The notes beneath the pieces are model-generated. The model saw nothing but the letters and a program-made list of their open reading frames with translations. It had not been told where the DNA came from and did not search any database. The translations under genes and the position numbers were made by a program. From the NCBI RefSeq assembly GCF_008039565.1, contig NZ_VDUX01000006.1, positions 1 through 64,000 of the forward strand: DNA of 64,000 bases. Direction: 5' to 3'. Positions 16,656 to 25,862 of the stretch are shown one piece after another. Position 1 is the first letter of the stretch, and every line of letters begins with the position of its first letter. This stretch comes from Aeromicrobium terrae. GTDB taxonomy: Bacteria > Actinomycetota > Actinomycetes > Propionibacteriales > Nocardioidaceae.

Positions 16656-17198
16656 CACGTCGTCGCTTCGGTCGCTGGCGCTCCCTCCCGGGCCTCCGGC
16701 CCTAGCGACCGAGGTGAGGTCACGGTCGCTAGCGGCGAAGCCGCGGGAGGGAGCTCTGCGACCGAAGCGACATGCGTGATCAGATCGACTGGACCGTCAG
16801 CTCGTCGGCGTCGACCACCCCTGGCGCGTTCCGCAGTCAGCCGTGACACGTCGTCGCTTCGGTCGCTGGCGCTCCCTCCCGGGCCTCCGGCCCTAGCGAC
16901 CGAGGTGAGGTCACGGTCGCTAGCGGCGAAGCCGCGGGAGGGAGTTCTGCGACCGAAGCGACATGCGTGATCAGATCGACTGGACCGTCAGCTCGTCGGC
17001 GTCGACGACGCCCGACGCGTTCCGCAGTCAGCCGTGACGCGGTCGTCGCTTCGGTCGCTGGCGCTCCCTCGCGGGCCTTCGGCCCTAGCGACCGAGGTGA
17101 GGGTAACGGTCGCTAGCGGCGAAGCCGCGGGAGGGAGTTCTGCGACCGAAGCGACATGCGTGATCAGATCGACTGGACCGTCAGCTCGTCGGCGTCCT
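16635..17198. repeat. 191-bp tandem triplication spanning the araC/clpB terminator region
   Basis: Three near-identical units start at about 16635, 16826 and 17017. Each holds the last ~25 bases of the AraC gene, a long interrupted palindrome and the last ~36 bases of clpB. Units 1 and 2 differ by only a few substitutions, and unit 3 is more diverged and runs into the real clpB end. The stretch 16656-17163 has no gene of its own. The apparent reading frames in it are by-products of the repeat. Confidence 0.9.
16662..16771. terminator. Long bidirectional palindrome, first of three copies
   Basis: Nested perfect arms: GTCGCTTCGGTCGC (16662-16675) with GCGACCGAAGCGAC (16758-16771), then GCTCCCTCCCG with CGGGAGGGAGC, then CTAGCGACCG with CGGTCGCTAG. 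The copies are at 16853-16962 and 17045-17155. The position between convergent genes fits a bidirectional terminator, although no U-tract follows and the stem is unusually long. Confidence 0.6.
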
Positions 17199-19755
17199 CG
17201 GCGCGGTCGACGCGGACGGTGTCGCCGTCGCGGACGTCGCCGGAGAGCAGGGCCTTGGCGAGCCGGTCGCCGATGGCCTGCTGCACGAGGCGGCGGAGCG
17301 GGCGGGCGCCGTAAGCCGGGTCCCAGCCGGTGAGGGCGAGCCACTCCTTGGCGGCGTCGGTGACCTCGAGCGTTATGCGACGCTGCGCGAGGCGCTTGCC
17401 GAGGGCGTCGAGCTGCAGGTCGACGATGTGGGTGAGCTCGTCGGTGCCGAGGGCGTCGAACATGACGACCTCGTCGAGCCGGTTCAGGAACTCCGGCTTG
17501 AACGACGCGCGCACGACCTCCATCACCGCGTCCTTCGTCGCGGCGTCGTCGAGGGCCGGGTCGGCCAGGAAGCTCGAGCCCAGGTTCGACGTCAGCACCA
17601 GGATGGTGTTGCGGAAGTCGACCGTGCGGCCCTGGCCGTCGGTGAGGCGGCCGTCGTCGAGCACCTGCAGGAGGATGTCGAAGACCTCCGGGTGCGCCTT
17701 CTCGACCTCGTCGAGCAGCACCACCGAGTACGGGCGACGGCGCACGGCCTCGGTGAGCTGGCCGCCCTCCTCGTACCCGACGTAGCCCGGAGGGGCGCCG
17801 ACGAGCCGCGCGACGCTGTGCTTCTCGGCGTACTCGCTCATGTCGATGCGGATGATCGCCCGTTCGTCGTCGAACAGGAACTCCGCGAGCGTCTTGGCGA
17901 GCTCGGTCTTGCCGACGCCGGTGGGGCCGAGGAACAGGAACGAGCCGGTGGGGCGGTCGGGGTCGCTGATGCCCGCGCGTGAGCGGCGGACTGCGTCGGA
18001 CACGGCGGTGACGGCGGCGTCCTGCCCGATCAGGCGCTCGTGGAGCACCTCCTCCATGCGCAGGAGCTTGCCGGTCTCGCCCTCCATCAGGCGGCCGACC
18101 GGGATGCCGGTCCACGACGCCACCACCTCGGCGACGTCGTCGGCCTCGACCTCCTCGTGCACCATCCGCTCCTCGGACGCGGAGGACGACTCAGCGGCCT
18201 GGGCTTCAGCGAGCTGCTTCTCCATGGCCGGGATCTCGGCGTAGAGCAGCCGGCTGGACGTCTCGAGGTCGCCCTCGCGCTGGGCCCGCTCGGCGGCCAC
18301 GCGGGTCTCGTCGATGCGCTTGGTGATCTCGCCGACGGCGTTGAGACTCTGCTTCTCGGCCTCCCACCGCTGCTCGAGGGCGCGCAGGGTCTCCTGCTGG
18401 TCGGCGAGCTCGGTGCGCAGGGCGGCGAGCCGCTCCTTGCTGGCGTCGTCGTCCTCCTTGGCGAGGTGCATCTCCTCCATCTGGAGGCGGTCGACGGAGC
18501 GGCGGAGCTCGTCGATCTCGACGGGGCTGGAGTCGATCTCCATGCGCAGGCGGCTGCCGGCCTCGTCGATCAGGTCGATGGCCTTGTCGGGCAGCTGACG
18601 GCCCGGGATGTAGCGGTCGGACAGCGTCGCGGCGGCGACCAGCGCAGCGTCGGAGATCCGGACGCCGTGGTGCGCGGAGTACTTCTCCTTCAGGCCACGG
18701 AGGATGGCGATGGTGTCCTCGGCGCTCGGCTCGCCGACGAAGACCTGCTGGAAGCGACGCTCCAGCGCGGGGTCCTTCTCGATCCGCTCGCGGTACTCGT
18801 CGAGCGTGGTGGCGCCGATCATCCGGAGCTCGCCGCGGGCGAGCATCGGCTTGAGCATGTTGCCGGCGTCCATCGCGCTGTCGCCGCCGGCGCCCGCGCC
18901 GACGACCGTGTGCAGCTCGTCGATGAACGTGATGACCTGGCCCTCGGACTCCTTGATCTCCGCGAGCACGGCCTTGAGGCGCTCTTCGAACTCACCGCGG
19001 TACTTCGCACCCGCGACCATGGCGCCGAGATCGAGCGCGACGAGACGGCGGCCGCGCAGCGACTCCGGGACGTCGCCCGCGACGATGCGCTGCGCGAGCC
19101 CCTCGACGACGGCGGTCTTGCCGACGCCGGGCTCGCCGATGAGCACGGGGTTGTTCTTGGTGCGCCGGCTCAGCACCTGCACGACACGACGGATCTCGGC
19201 GTCACGGCCGATCACCGGGTCGAGCTTGCCCTCGCGAGCGACGGCGGTGAGGTCGACGCCGTACTTCTCCAGCGACTGGTAGGTGTCCTCGGCGTCGGCG
19301 CTCGTGGCCCGCGTGCTGCCGCGAACGGCGGTGAAGGCCGCCTGCAGCGAGTCCGGGGTGGCACCGGCCGAGGTCAGGGCGTCGCGGGCTGGCGACTCCA
19401 CCGTCGCGATGCCGACCACCAGGTGCTCGCTGGACACGAACTCGTCGCCCAGCTGCGCCGCGAGGTCCTGGGCGCGCTGCAGCACCTCGTGGCTGCTGCG
19501 GGACAGGCCTGGCGAGGCGACGCTCGCGCCGGAGGCGGACGGCAGTCGTCCGATCGCGTCCTTCACCTGGGCCGTGACGGCCTGCGGGTCGACGCCCGCG
19601 GCGGCGAGCAGGGGGGCGGTCGTGCCGCCCGGCTGGGTCAGTAGCGCGTCGAGGAGGTGCAGCGGCTCCACGGCGGGCTGACCCGCCGCGGCCGCGGACT
19701 GGATGGCGCTCGCCAGCGCCTGCTGGCTGCGCGTGGTGAACGTCGAGAGATCCAT
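17164..19755 (-). CDS. clpB: ClpB disaggregase chaperone
   Basis: An 863-residue AAA+ hexameric ATPase that works with DnaK to dissolve protein aggregates. Order: Clp N-domain (residues 1-145), first ATPase with Walker A GEPGVGKT and Walker B ITFIDELH, coiled-coil middle domain (about 410-520), second ATPase with GPTGVGKT and [11 protein letters not shown], and a C-terminal D2-small domain. The ATG at 19755 was chosen because it begins the canonical [19 protein letters not shown] box 22 bases upstream points to HspR control. The 3' end is the source of one half of the downstream tandem repeat. Confidence 0.97.
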   Translation of the reverse strand: MDLSTFTTRSQQALASAIQSAAAAGQPAVEPLHLLDALLTQPGGTTAPLLAAAGVDPQAVTAQVKDAIGRLPSASGASVASPGLSRSSHEVLQRAQDLAAQLGDEFVSSEHLVVGIATVESPARDALTSAGATPDSLQAAFTAVRGSTRATSADAEDTYQSLEKYGVDLTAVAREGKLDPVIGRDAEIRRVVQVLSRRTKNNPVLIGEPGVGKTAVVEGLAQRIVAGDVPESLRGRRLVALDLGAMVAGAKYRGEFEERLKAVLAEIKESEGQVITFIDELHTVVGAGAGGDSAMDAGNMLKPMLARGELRMIGATTLDEYRERIEKDPALERRFQQVFVGEPSAEDTIAILRGLKEKYSAHHGVRISDAALVAAATLSDRYIPGRQLPDKAIDLIDEAGSRLRMEIDSSPVEIDELRRSVDRLQMEEMHLAKEDDDASKERLAALRTELADQQETLRALEQRWEAEKQSLNAVGEITKRIDETRVAAERAQREGDLETSSRLLYAEIPAMEKQLAEAQAAESSSASEERMVHEEVEADDVAEVVASWTGIPVGRLMEGETGKLLRMEEVLHERLIGQDAAVTAVSDAVRRSRAGISDPDRPTGSFLFLGPTGVGKTELAKTLAEFLFDDERAIIRIDMSEYAEKHSVARLVGAPPGYVGYEEGGQLTEAVRRRPYSVVLLDEVEKAHPEVFDILLQVLDDGRLTDGQGRTVDFRNTILVLTSNLGSSFLADPALDDAATKDAVMEVVRASFKPEFLNRLDEVVMFDALGTDELTHIVDLQLDALGKRLAQRRITLEVTDAAKEWLALTGWDPAYGARPLRRLVQQAIGDRLAKALLSGDVRDGDTVRVDRAEDADELTVQSI

Positions 19756-19776
19756 ACCTGGTACAACCTCGCCAAA

Positions 19777-19797
19777 GTTGAGTCCATTCCGCTCAAC
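19777..19797 (-). promoter_or_regulatory. HAIR box (HspR operator) of clpB
   Basis: GTTGAGT (19777-19783), seven bases, GCTCAAC (19791-19797) matches the HspR consensus CTTGAGT-N7-ACTCAAG at 11 of 14 positions and is itself a near-perfect inverted repeat. HspR is encoded at 54373-54738. Confidence 0.8.
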
Positions 19798-19808
19798 TCT
19801 ACGAAATT

Positions 19809-22253
19809 TCAGCGCGTCAGGCGACGTCGCAGCAGGCCGTACGCCTGCCACGTCACGATGCCCACCGCCAACGACGCGAGCAGCGCCAACACCGAGTGGT
19901 CGACCTCCAGCGGCGGGTAGACGACCCAGTGCGTGAGGTAGATGAAGTACGTCGCCGCGCCCACGGTGACAATCACCCGCGCCAGCAGTGCCGGCACCGG
20001 GACCCGCGGGAGCCACGCGAGCAGCAAGAGCCCCGCGATGACCAGGACCTCACGCCGCGGCTCGCCGAAGAACCCCGCGCACGAGACGACGACCAGCGCC
20101 GACGCCAGCACCCGTTGCGGCACCGACGTCGCCCGGGCGATCACCCAGCCCAGCGCCACCGACCATGCCACCGTCGGGACCGCGTACCGCTCGAGCGGGC
20201 CGGCCTCGATCCCGGCGAGGACCAGGCGCAGCGCCAGCGTCGCGGCCAGCACGACGAGCGCGACCGCGAACGGGCGAGCGCGTTCCCACCGGTCCACCAC
20301 CGGGACGGCGACGAGCGCGCCGATCCCGAGCACCGTCCAGAGCACGGCCTCGAGGAACCAGAACTGCCACTGGTCGGTGAAGCGGCCCGGGCCGAACCAG
20401 GAGTTCGCCAGCAGGACGGTCGAGAGGTCGTACTTCCCCGAGACGAGCGCGACCCCACCGATCCACAGGACGGCGGGCACGACGAGCTCGCGCAGCGACG
20501 CACCCACCAGCGCGAGTCGCTCGCGACGCGGCACGGCCGCCAGCTGGAACCGCGCCAGGTTGAAGCCGACGACGCCGAGCATCACGTGCGCCCCGCCCAT
20601 GAGGTCGAACAGCTCGACGTGCGACCCGACGACCAGCACGATCGCCAGGGCGCGCAGCACCACGGCGGTCTCCAGCCGCGTCGTCCAGCGCCGGCGACGA
20701 CGGGTGCTCGCGTCGAGCTCGGCGATCGACCGCTCGGGCCAGTCGCGCGGCAGGTGCCCGAGCATCCGCTCCAGCCGGTACGACACCTCGACGAACGACA
20801 GCGAGTCGCCGCGCAGGCTCACGAACGAGTCGTCGTCGCCGGCGTCCGGCCGTCCCAGCACGGTGGCGTACATCGCCCGCACGGAGTCGTCGACCGTTGG
20901 GCGATCCGCGACGTGGCGGGCCAGCGCCGGGTAGTCGGTCTTGCCGTTCGGCGTCACGGGGAACCGGTCGACGATCGTCACGTCCACCGCGTGCGCTGGG
21001 AGGCAGTGTTCCCTCTGGATCAATCCGCTCACGCGCTCGGCGAGCGAGTGCCGCCGGACGAAGACGGCGAGCCGGCCGTCGTGCTCGATCGCGCGGGCGT
21101 CGATGCCGCACTCGCCGAGAAGCCGCTCGACGACGTCGAGGTCGAGGCGGGTGCCGAACAGCTTCGCCAGCCGGTTGCAGCGGCCGGTGATCTCGTACAG
21201 GCCGTCGTCGTGCTGGCGGGCGAGGTCGCCGGTGCGGAGCTCGTGGACGGTGCGGCCGAGCGCGAGGTCGGCCGGCGTCTCGGCGTAGCCGAGCATGACG
21301 TTCGGTCCGGAGTAGACGAGCTCTCCGCCCTCGATGCGCAGGTCGCCCCCCGGGATCGGGATGCCGATCGTCCCGGCCCGCTCGGCGGCCAGGTGCGGCG
21401 GCAGGTACGCCATCCGCGCCGTCGCCTCGGTCTGCCCGTACATGACGACGAGGTCGAAGCCGTGCTCCTCGCCGCGCCGGGCCCAAGCCCGAGCTCGGTC
21501 CGCGGGCATCGCGCCACCCGCCTGGGTGACGAGGCGGAGCGAGGAGAGGTCCCGCCCCTCGAACCCGCTCTGCTCGAGCAGCTCGAACGTGTAGGGCACG
21601 CCGGCGAACGACGTCGCGCGGTGCCGCGCGAACCCGTCCCAGAACTCGTCCTCGACGACGGACCGCTCGGTCAGCCAGAGCGACGCCCCACGGACGAGGT
21701 GGCTGTTGAGGACGGACAGGCCGTAGCAGTAGTGGACGGGCAACGACGTGGCCGCGCGGTCGTCGGCGGTGATGCCCAGCGACTCGGCGATCGCCTCGGC
21801 GTTGGTCACGAGGTTCTCGCGCGACAGGCGGACCAGCTTCGGCGTGCCGGTGGACCCGGACGTGCCCAGCAGCAGCGCCAGGTCGGGGTGCAGCTCGTGG
21901 ACGGTTCCCGCCCGATGCTCCTCGAGGCTCCAGACTCCGTCGCGACGATGGGTGACGTCCGGCCGGTACGACTCCAGCAACCGGTCCCACTGCCGCCGGG
22001 GCGCCCCCTCGCGCGTGCCCGGGACCAGCAGGACGGGATGCCCTCCCGCCAGCGCGGCGAGGTAGGTGACGATCGGCTCGAGCGCGTTCGCCCCCTCCAC
22101 CATCACGAGCCGCCGGACCGGACCGAGCCACGCAGCACGGTCGTTCACCAGCTGCTGCAGCTCCGCATACGTGACGAGACGATCGTCGAGCACGAGAGCC
22201 GGGGCGTCGCCGTAGCGGGAGAGGTCGAACACCCCCTGGACCTGCAGGCTCAT
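19809..22253 (-). CDS. Adenylation-carrier-membrane acyltransferase fusion
   Basis: An 814-residue protein of three parts. Residues ~1-450 form an acyl/aryl-adenylating domain ([37 protein letters not shown], and the catalytic Lys in [12 protein letters not shown]). Residues ~455-525 form a carrier domain with the phosphopantetheine serine in [11 protein letters not shown]. The remainder is a multi-helix membrane domain of the acyltransferase 3 type (about ten helices, ending RRRLTR). One chain could therefore activate an acid, hold it as a thioester and transfer it at the membrane; substrate and acceptor are unknown. It is the fourth gene of the iron-regulated fbpABC operon, its ATG overlapping the fbpC stop by four bases. 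Confidence 0.85.
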   Translation of the reverse strand: MSLQVQGVFDLSRYGDAPALVLDDRLVTYAELQQLVNDRAAWLGPVRRLVMVEGANALEPIVTYLAALAGGHPVLLVPGTREGAPRRQWDRLLESYRPDVTHRRDGVWSLEEHRAGTVHELHPDLALLLGTSGSTGTPKLVRLSRENLVTNAEAIAESLGITADDRAATSLPVHYCYGLSVLNSHLVRGASLWLTERSVVEDEFWDGFARHRATSFAGVPYTFELLEQSGFEGRDLSSLRLVTQAGGAMPADRARAWARRGEEHGFDLVVMYGQTEATARMAYLPPHLAAERAGTIGIPIPGGDLRIEGGELVYSGPNVMLGYAETPADLALGRTVHELRTGDLARQHDDGLYEITGRCNRLAKLFGTRLDLDVVERLLGECGIDARAIEHDGRLAVFVRRHSLAERVSGLIQREHCLPAHAVDVTIVDRFPVTPNGKTDYPALARHVADRPTVDDSVRAMYATVLGRPDAGDDDSFVSLRGDSLSFVEVSYRLERMLGHLPRDWPERSIAELDASTRRRRRWTTRLETAVVLRALAIVLVVGSHVELFDLMGGAHVMLGVVGFNLARFQLAAVPRRERLALVGASLRELVVPAVLWIGGVALVSGKYDLSTVLLANSWFGPGRFTDQWQFWFLEAVLWTVLGIGALVAVPVVDRWERARPFAVALVVLAATLALRLVLAGIEAGPLERYAVPTVAWSVALGWVIARATSVPQRVLASALVVVSCAGFFGEPRREVLVIAGLLLLAWLPRVPVPALLARVIVTVGAATYFIYLTHWVVYPPLEVDHSVLALLASLAVGIVTWQAYGLLRRRLTR

Positions 22254-23278
22254 GCGTCCACCCCGTAGCCGCGGACGGACCCCTGGACGACGACGCCCAC
22301 GAGGTCGCCGACCGACGGTGGCCGCGATGCCGGCCCGCGTGCCATGATCGCCGTGCCGTCCCGCAGCTCGAGGTGCACGACGACCTGCGCTCCGTAGTAG
22401 TCGACCTCGCTCACGGTGGCGGGTGTCTCCTCCCCGGCCGCGACGATCTCGACCTGCTCCGGCCGGACGACGAGCCGGGCGTGGCCCTCCACCGCGGGCT
22501 CGACCACGAGCTCGCCGGCCGCAGTCTTCGCGACCCCGCCGCGCACCTCGGCGTCGAGCACGGTGCCGCCGCCGACGAACTCGGCGGTGGCCGGGTCAGC
22601 CGGGGCGTCGTAGACGTCGGAGGGCGACGCGACCTGGACGAAGCGGCCCTCGCGCATGACGGCGACCTGGTCGGCGAGCGAGAGCGCCTCGCCCTGGTCG
22701 TGGGTGACGATGAGCGCCGTGGCCTCCGCGTGGCGGAGCACCCGCGCGACCTCCCGGCCCGCGCTCACCCGGAGTCGTGCGTCGAGGGACGAGAACGGCT
22801 CGTCGAGCAGGACCACGGTGGGGGCCGGGGCGAGCGCCCGCGCGAGAGCCACGCGCTGCTGCTGGCCGCCGGACAGCTCGTGCGGGTAGCGCCCGGTGAG
22901 GCTCGGCGAGAGCTCGGCGATCTCGAGCATCTCGGTCAGGCGGCTCTTCGTGCGAGCCCGCCGCGGCAGGCCGTAGAGGATGTTGGCGGCGACGTCGAGG
23001 TGCGGGAACAGCGCACCCTCCTGGGGCACGTAGCCGACCCCGCGGTGCTGCGGCGCGACGCAGGTGACGGGGTCCTCCACGAGGCGGCCGCCGATCGTGA
23101 CCGACCCCGCGTCGGAGCGCACGAAGCCCGCCACGATGCGCAGCAGGGTGGTCTTGCCACAGCCGGACGCGCCGAGCACGGACGTGATCGAGCCGTCGGG
23201 GACGTAGAGGTCGACGGCGCGCAGCACCGGCTGCGGGCCGTAGGCCTTGGAGAGTCCCTTGATCGCGACGTCGCTCAT
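22250..23278 (-). CDS. fbpC: Iron(III) ABC transporter, ATP-binding protein
   Basis: A 342-residue ATPase subunit that energises ferric ion uptake. Walker A is GASGCGKTTLL, the ABC signature LSGGQQQRVALARAL, Walker B VVLLDEPFSSLDA, and the switch His is in IVTHDQGEALSLAD. A C-terminal TOBE-like domain (about residues 250-342) is typical of FbpC/PotA-type ATPases. It overlaps fbpB upstream and the adenylation fusion gene downstream by four bases each, so all four are translated from one transcript. Confidence 0.92.
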   Translation of the reverse strand: MSDVAIKGLSKAYGPQPVLRAVDLYVPDGSITSVLGASGCGKTTLLRIVAGFVRSDAGSVTIGGRLVEDPVTCVAPQHRGVGYVPQEGALFPHLDVAANILYGLPRRARTKSRLTEMLEIAELSPSLTGRYPHELSGGQQQRVALARALAPAPTVVLLDEPFSSLDARLRVSAGREVARVLRHAEATALIVTHDQGEALSLADQVAVMREGRFVQVASPSDVYDAPADPATAEFVGGGTVLDAEVRGGVAKTAAGELVVEPAVEGHARLVVRPEQVEIVAAGEETPATVSEVDYYGAQVVVHLELRDGTAIMARGPASRPPSVGDLVGVVVQGSVRGYGVDA

Positions 23279-24816
23279 GCTGCGAGCACCACCGGTTCGG
23301 CGACGGTCGGCTTGCGGGTCGCCTGGCGGGCCAGCAGGAACGTCGCCGGGATGGACACGAGGATCAGCAGCAGCGCGTACGGGGCGGCGGCGCCGTACTG
23401 CACGGACGAGGAGTTGTTCCAGAACTCCGTCGCCAGCGTCGTGGTGCCGATCGGCGCGAGCAGCAGGGTGCCGGTGAGCTCCGTGCTGATGGCCAGGAAG
23501 ACGAGGGCGGCACCGGACCCGATGCCGGGGGCGACGAGCGGCAGCGTGACGCGGCGGAACGTGGACCAGGCCGACTGGCCGAGGCTGCGCGAGACGTCGT
23601 CGAGCAGTGGCGGCGCGTTCTCGAGGGACGCCTTCACGCTGACCACGGCGCGCGGGAGGAAGAGGATCGCGTAGGCGACCAGGAGCAGCGGCAGCGTCTG
23701 GTACAGCGGCGGGACCGCCCGGATGGAGACCGCGACGAGCGCCAGGGCGACGACGATGCCTGGCAAGGCGTTCGCCACGTAGGTGCCGCGCTCGACGAGC
23801 ATCGCCGCCGGTCCGCGCCGCCGGACTGCCAGCCAGGCAACCGGGAGCGCGAGGAGCGTGGTGACCGCAGTGCCCGCCAGCGCGAGCGCGACGGTGCTGC
23901 CGAGGGCGGAGGACAGCTCACCCATCGGGAACTCCGTCGACGATCCGACCGCGAGCCAGTGGGCCAGGGACGCCAGCGGCACGCCCAGCGTCAGCGTCAC
24001 GAAGCCGAGCAGCGCCAGCAGCACGGCGGGAGCCCGGCGGCCGAGCACGATCCGCTCCGCGGGATGACCGGCGCCCCGGCCCACGCGGGCGTAGCGCCGT
24101 CGGCCGCGGGCCAGCAGCTCCAGCGTCAGCAGCAGCACGCACAGCGTGACCAGCACCCCGGCGAGCACCGTGCCCGCGTCGCCGGCGAAGGCGGAGCGGT
24201 ACTGCCCGTAGATGGCGGTGGTGAACGTCGGGAAGGCGAGCAGCTGCAGCGCGCCGAACTCGGCCAGCACGTGGAGGCCGACGAGCAGGGCGCCGCCGAG
24301 CACGGCGGGCGAGAGCCTTGGCAACACGACGGTCCAGAACGTGCGCCACGACGACCGGCCGAGCGACCGCGCGACGTCCTCCGGTGCGGCCTCGAGGCCC
24401 ATGAGCGCCGCGACGACCGGCAGGTACACGAGCGGGTAGTACGAGAGCGTCACGACCAGGACGGCGCCCTGGTACGACTGCACGGCGTGGGTCAACGAGA
24501 CCCAGCCGTAGGAGTTCACGAACGCCGGCACGGCGAGCGGCGCCGCCAGCAGCACGTGCCACAGCGGGCGGAACGGCACGTCGGTGCGCACCACGACGAA
24601 CGCCGCCGCGACCCCGATGACCGTGGTCGCGACGACGGTGCCCACGAGCAGCGTCACGGTGTTGCCGAGCAGCTCCCCGACTCGGGGCCGGATCAGCAGG
24701 TCGTGCAGCTCGCCCGGCCCCATCTCGACCGTCGCCCAGACGATGTACCCGAGCGGGATGAGCGTGAGCACCGCGACGGCGGCACCCGCGACCAACGCCG
24801 CAGAGGGTCGGCTCAC
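23275..24816 (-). CDS. fbpB: Iron(III) ABC transporter, permease
   Basis: A 513-residue permease made of two fused halves, each with about six membrane helices and an EAA-like loop (AAPEDVARSLGRSSWRTFWTVVLPRLSP in the first half, APPLLDDVSRSLGQSAWSTFRRVTLPLVAP in the second) that contacts FbpC. The two-in-one arrangement is standard for FbpB/SfuB permeases. The GTG start at 24816 overlaps the fbpA stop (GTGA), and the stop overlaps the fbpC start (ATGA). Membrane channel for ferric ion delivered by FbpA. Confidence 0.92.
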   Translation of the reverse strand: MSRPSAALVAGAAVAVLTLIPLGYIVWATVEMGPGELHDLLIRPRVGELLGNTVTLLVGTVVATTVIGVAAAFVVVRTDVPFRPLWHVLLAAPLAVPAFVNSYGWVSLTHAVQSYQGAVLVVTLSYYPLVYLPVVAALMGLEAAPEDVARSLGRSSWRTFWTVVLPRLSPAVLGGALLVGLHVLAEFGALQLLAFPTFTTAIYGQYRSAFAGDAGTVLAGVLVTLCVLLLTLELLARGRRRYARVGRGAGHPAERIVLGRRAPAVLLALLGFVTLTLGVPLASLAHWLAVGSSTEFPMGELSSALGSTVALALAGTAVTTLLALPVAWLAVRRRGPAAMLVERGTYVANALPGIVVALALVAVSIRAVPPLYQTLPLLLVAYAILFLPRAVVSVKASLENAPPLLDDVSRSLGQSAWSTFRRVTLPLVAPGIGSGAALVFLAISTELTGTLLLAPIGTTTLATEFWNNSSSVQYGAAAPYALLLILVSIPATFLLARQATRKPTVAEPVVLAA

Positions 24817-25820
24817 AGGAAGCCGGCGTCCTGGAGCAGCTCGACCGTGCGCTTGCTGTTGAGCGAGCTGATGTCGACGTCCGGCGGGTCGAGCTCGGAG
24901 AGCGGCTTCACGCCGCGGGTGAGCGGGACGTCCGGGTTCAGCGTGTACTCGAGCGCGTAGCTGTCGGCGATGATCTTCTGGCCCTCGGCGCTCGTCAGGT
25001 ACTTCACGAACTCCCGCGCGTCCTTCTGGTGGTCACCACCGGCCAGGACGCCCGCGCCCGACGTGCTGAGGAACGCGCCCGGGTCCTTCTCGCCGAAGAA
25101 GTGCAGCTTCGTGTTGTCGCTGTTGTCGCCGGCCTCCTCCTGGTCGCGGTACCAGTAGTAGTGGTAGATGATCCCGGCGGCGGTCTGGCCGGAGTTCACC
25201 GACTCGAGCACGACGTTGTTGCCGTCGTAGACGGTGCCGTTGGCCTTGAGGCCCTTGAGCCAGTCACGCGTGGCCTGCTCGCCCTTGAGCGCGAGGACGG
25301 CGCTGACGATCGCCTGGAAGTCGGCGCCGGTCGGCGAGAACGAGATCTTGCCCTTCCACTCCGGCTTCGCCACGTCCAGCAGCGAGGTCGGGAGGTCGGC
25401 CGGCTTCACCATCGACGTGTTGTAGACCATCACGGTCGAGCGCGCGGCGAACCCGGTCCAGTGGCCGTTGTCGGGGCGGAACTGGTCGGGGATGTTGGCC
25501 AGCGTCGACTGGTCGAGCGGCTCGAACAGCCCGGCGGCGTCGACGAGCGACATCGCGGGCGAGTTCTCGGTGAGGAACACGTCGGCCGGCGACCGGTCAC
25601 CTTCGGTGACGAGCTGGTTCGCGAGCTCGAGGTCGGAGCCGTTGCGGAGCTTGACGTCGACGCCGGTCTTCTTCTCGAACGCCTTCGCGACGGCGGCGAT
25701 GAGCTCCTCGTGCTGCGCGTTGTACACGACGACCTCCGGGCCGTCGTCACCCCCGCACGCGCTGAGCGTGGTGAGGGTCAGCAGGGCGGCGAGCACGGCA
25801 CCGAGCCGGCGTGCGGTCAT
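24813..25820 (-). CDS. fbpA: Iron(III)-binding lipoprotein of ABC transporter
   Basis: A 335-residue lipoprotein with signal peptide and lipobox (LTTLSACGG, lipidated Cys about 22). The mature part has the FbpA-type fold (VVVYNAQHEELIAAVAKAFEKKTGVDVKLRNGSDLELANQL), a ferric ligand region containing the YHYYWYRDQEEAG stretch, and ISFSPTGADFQAIVSAVLA. It binds ferric ion outside the membrane for FbpBC. A strong ribosome site, GGAGG, lies upstream of the ATG, and an IdeR/DtxR box lies 24 bases before the start. First gene of the four-gene iron operon. Confidence 0.92.
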   Translation of the reverse strand: MTARRLGAVLAALLTLTTLSACGGDDGPEVVVYNAQHEELIAAVAKAFEKKTGVDVKLRNGSDLELANQLVTEGDRSPADVFLTENSPAMSLVDAAGLFEPLDQSTLANIPDQFRPDNGHWTGFAARSTVMVYNTSMVKPADLPTSLLDVAKPEWKGKISFSPTGADFQAIVSAVLALKGEQATRDWLKGLKANGTVYDGNNVVLESVNSGQTAAGIIYHYYWYRDQEEAGDNSDNTKLHFFGEKDPGAFLSTSGAGVLAGGDHQKDAREFVKYLTSAEGQKIIADSYALEYTLNPDVPLTRGVKPLSELDPPDVDISSLNSKRTVELLQDAGFL

Positions 25821-25843
25821 CGTTCGACCTCCGGGATGGGGGG

Positions 25844-25862
25844 TAAGGCTTGGCTTACCTTA
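25844..25862 (-). promoter_or_regulatory. IdeR/DtxR iron box upstream of fbpA
   Basis: TAAGGCTTGGCTTACCTTA is an interrupted palindrome. Its reverse complement matches the 19-bp DtxR/IdeR consensus (TTAGGTTAGSCTAACCTAA) at about 13 positions. It sits just before the fbpA start, so iron-loaded IdeR would repress the operon. Its last three bases are the stop codon of the upstream oxidoreductase gene. Confidence 0.75.

Noticed and set aside
16656..17163. Small open frames inside the tandem repeat
   Set aside because: They arise from repeating the palindrome and the gene ends, with no ribosome site or codon pattern.
20050..22131. A 693-residue second frame within the adenylation-acyltransferase gene
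   Set aside because: It is a shifted same-strand frame rich in Arg and Ala, a shadow of the real gene, which carries all the conserved motifs.
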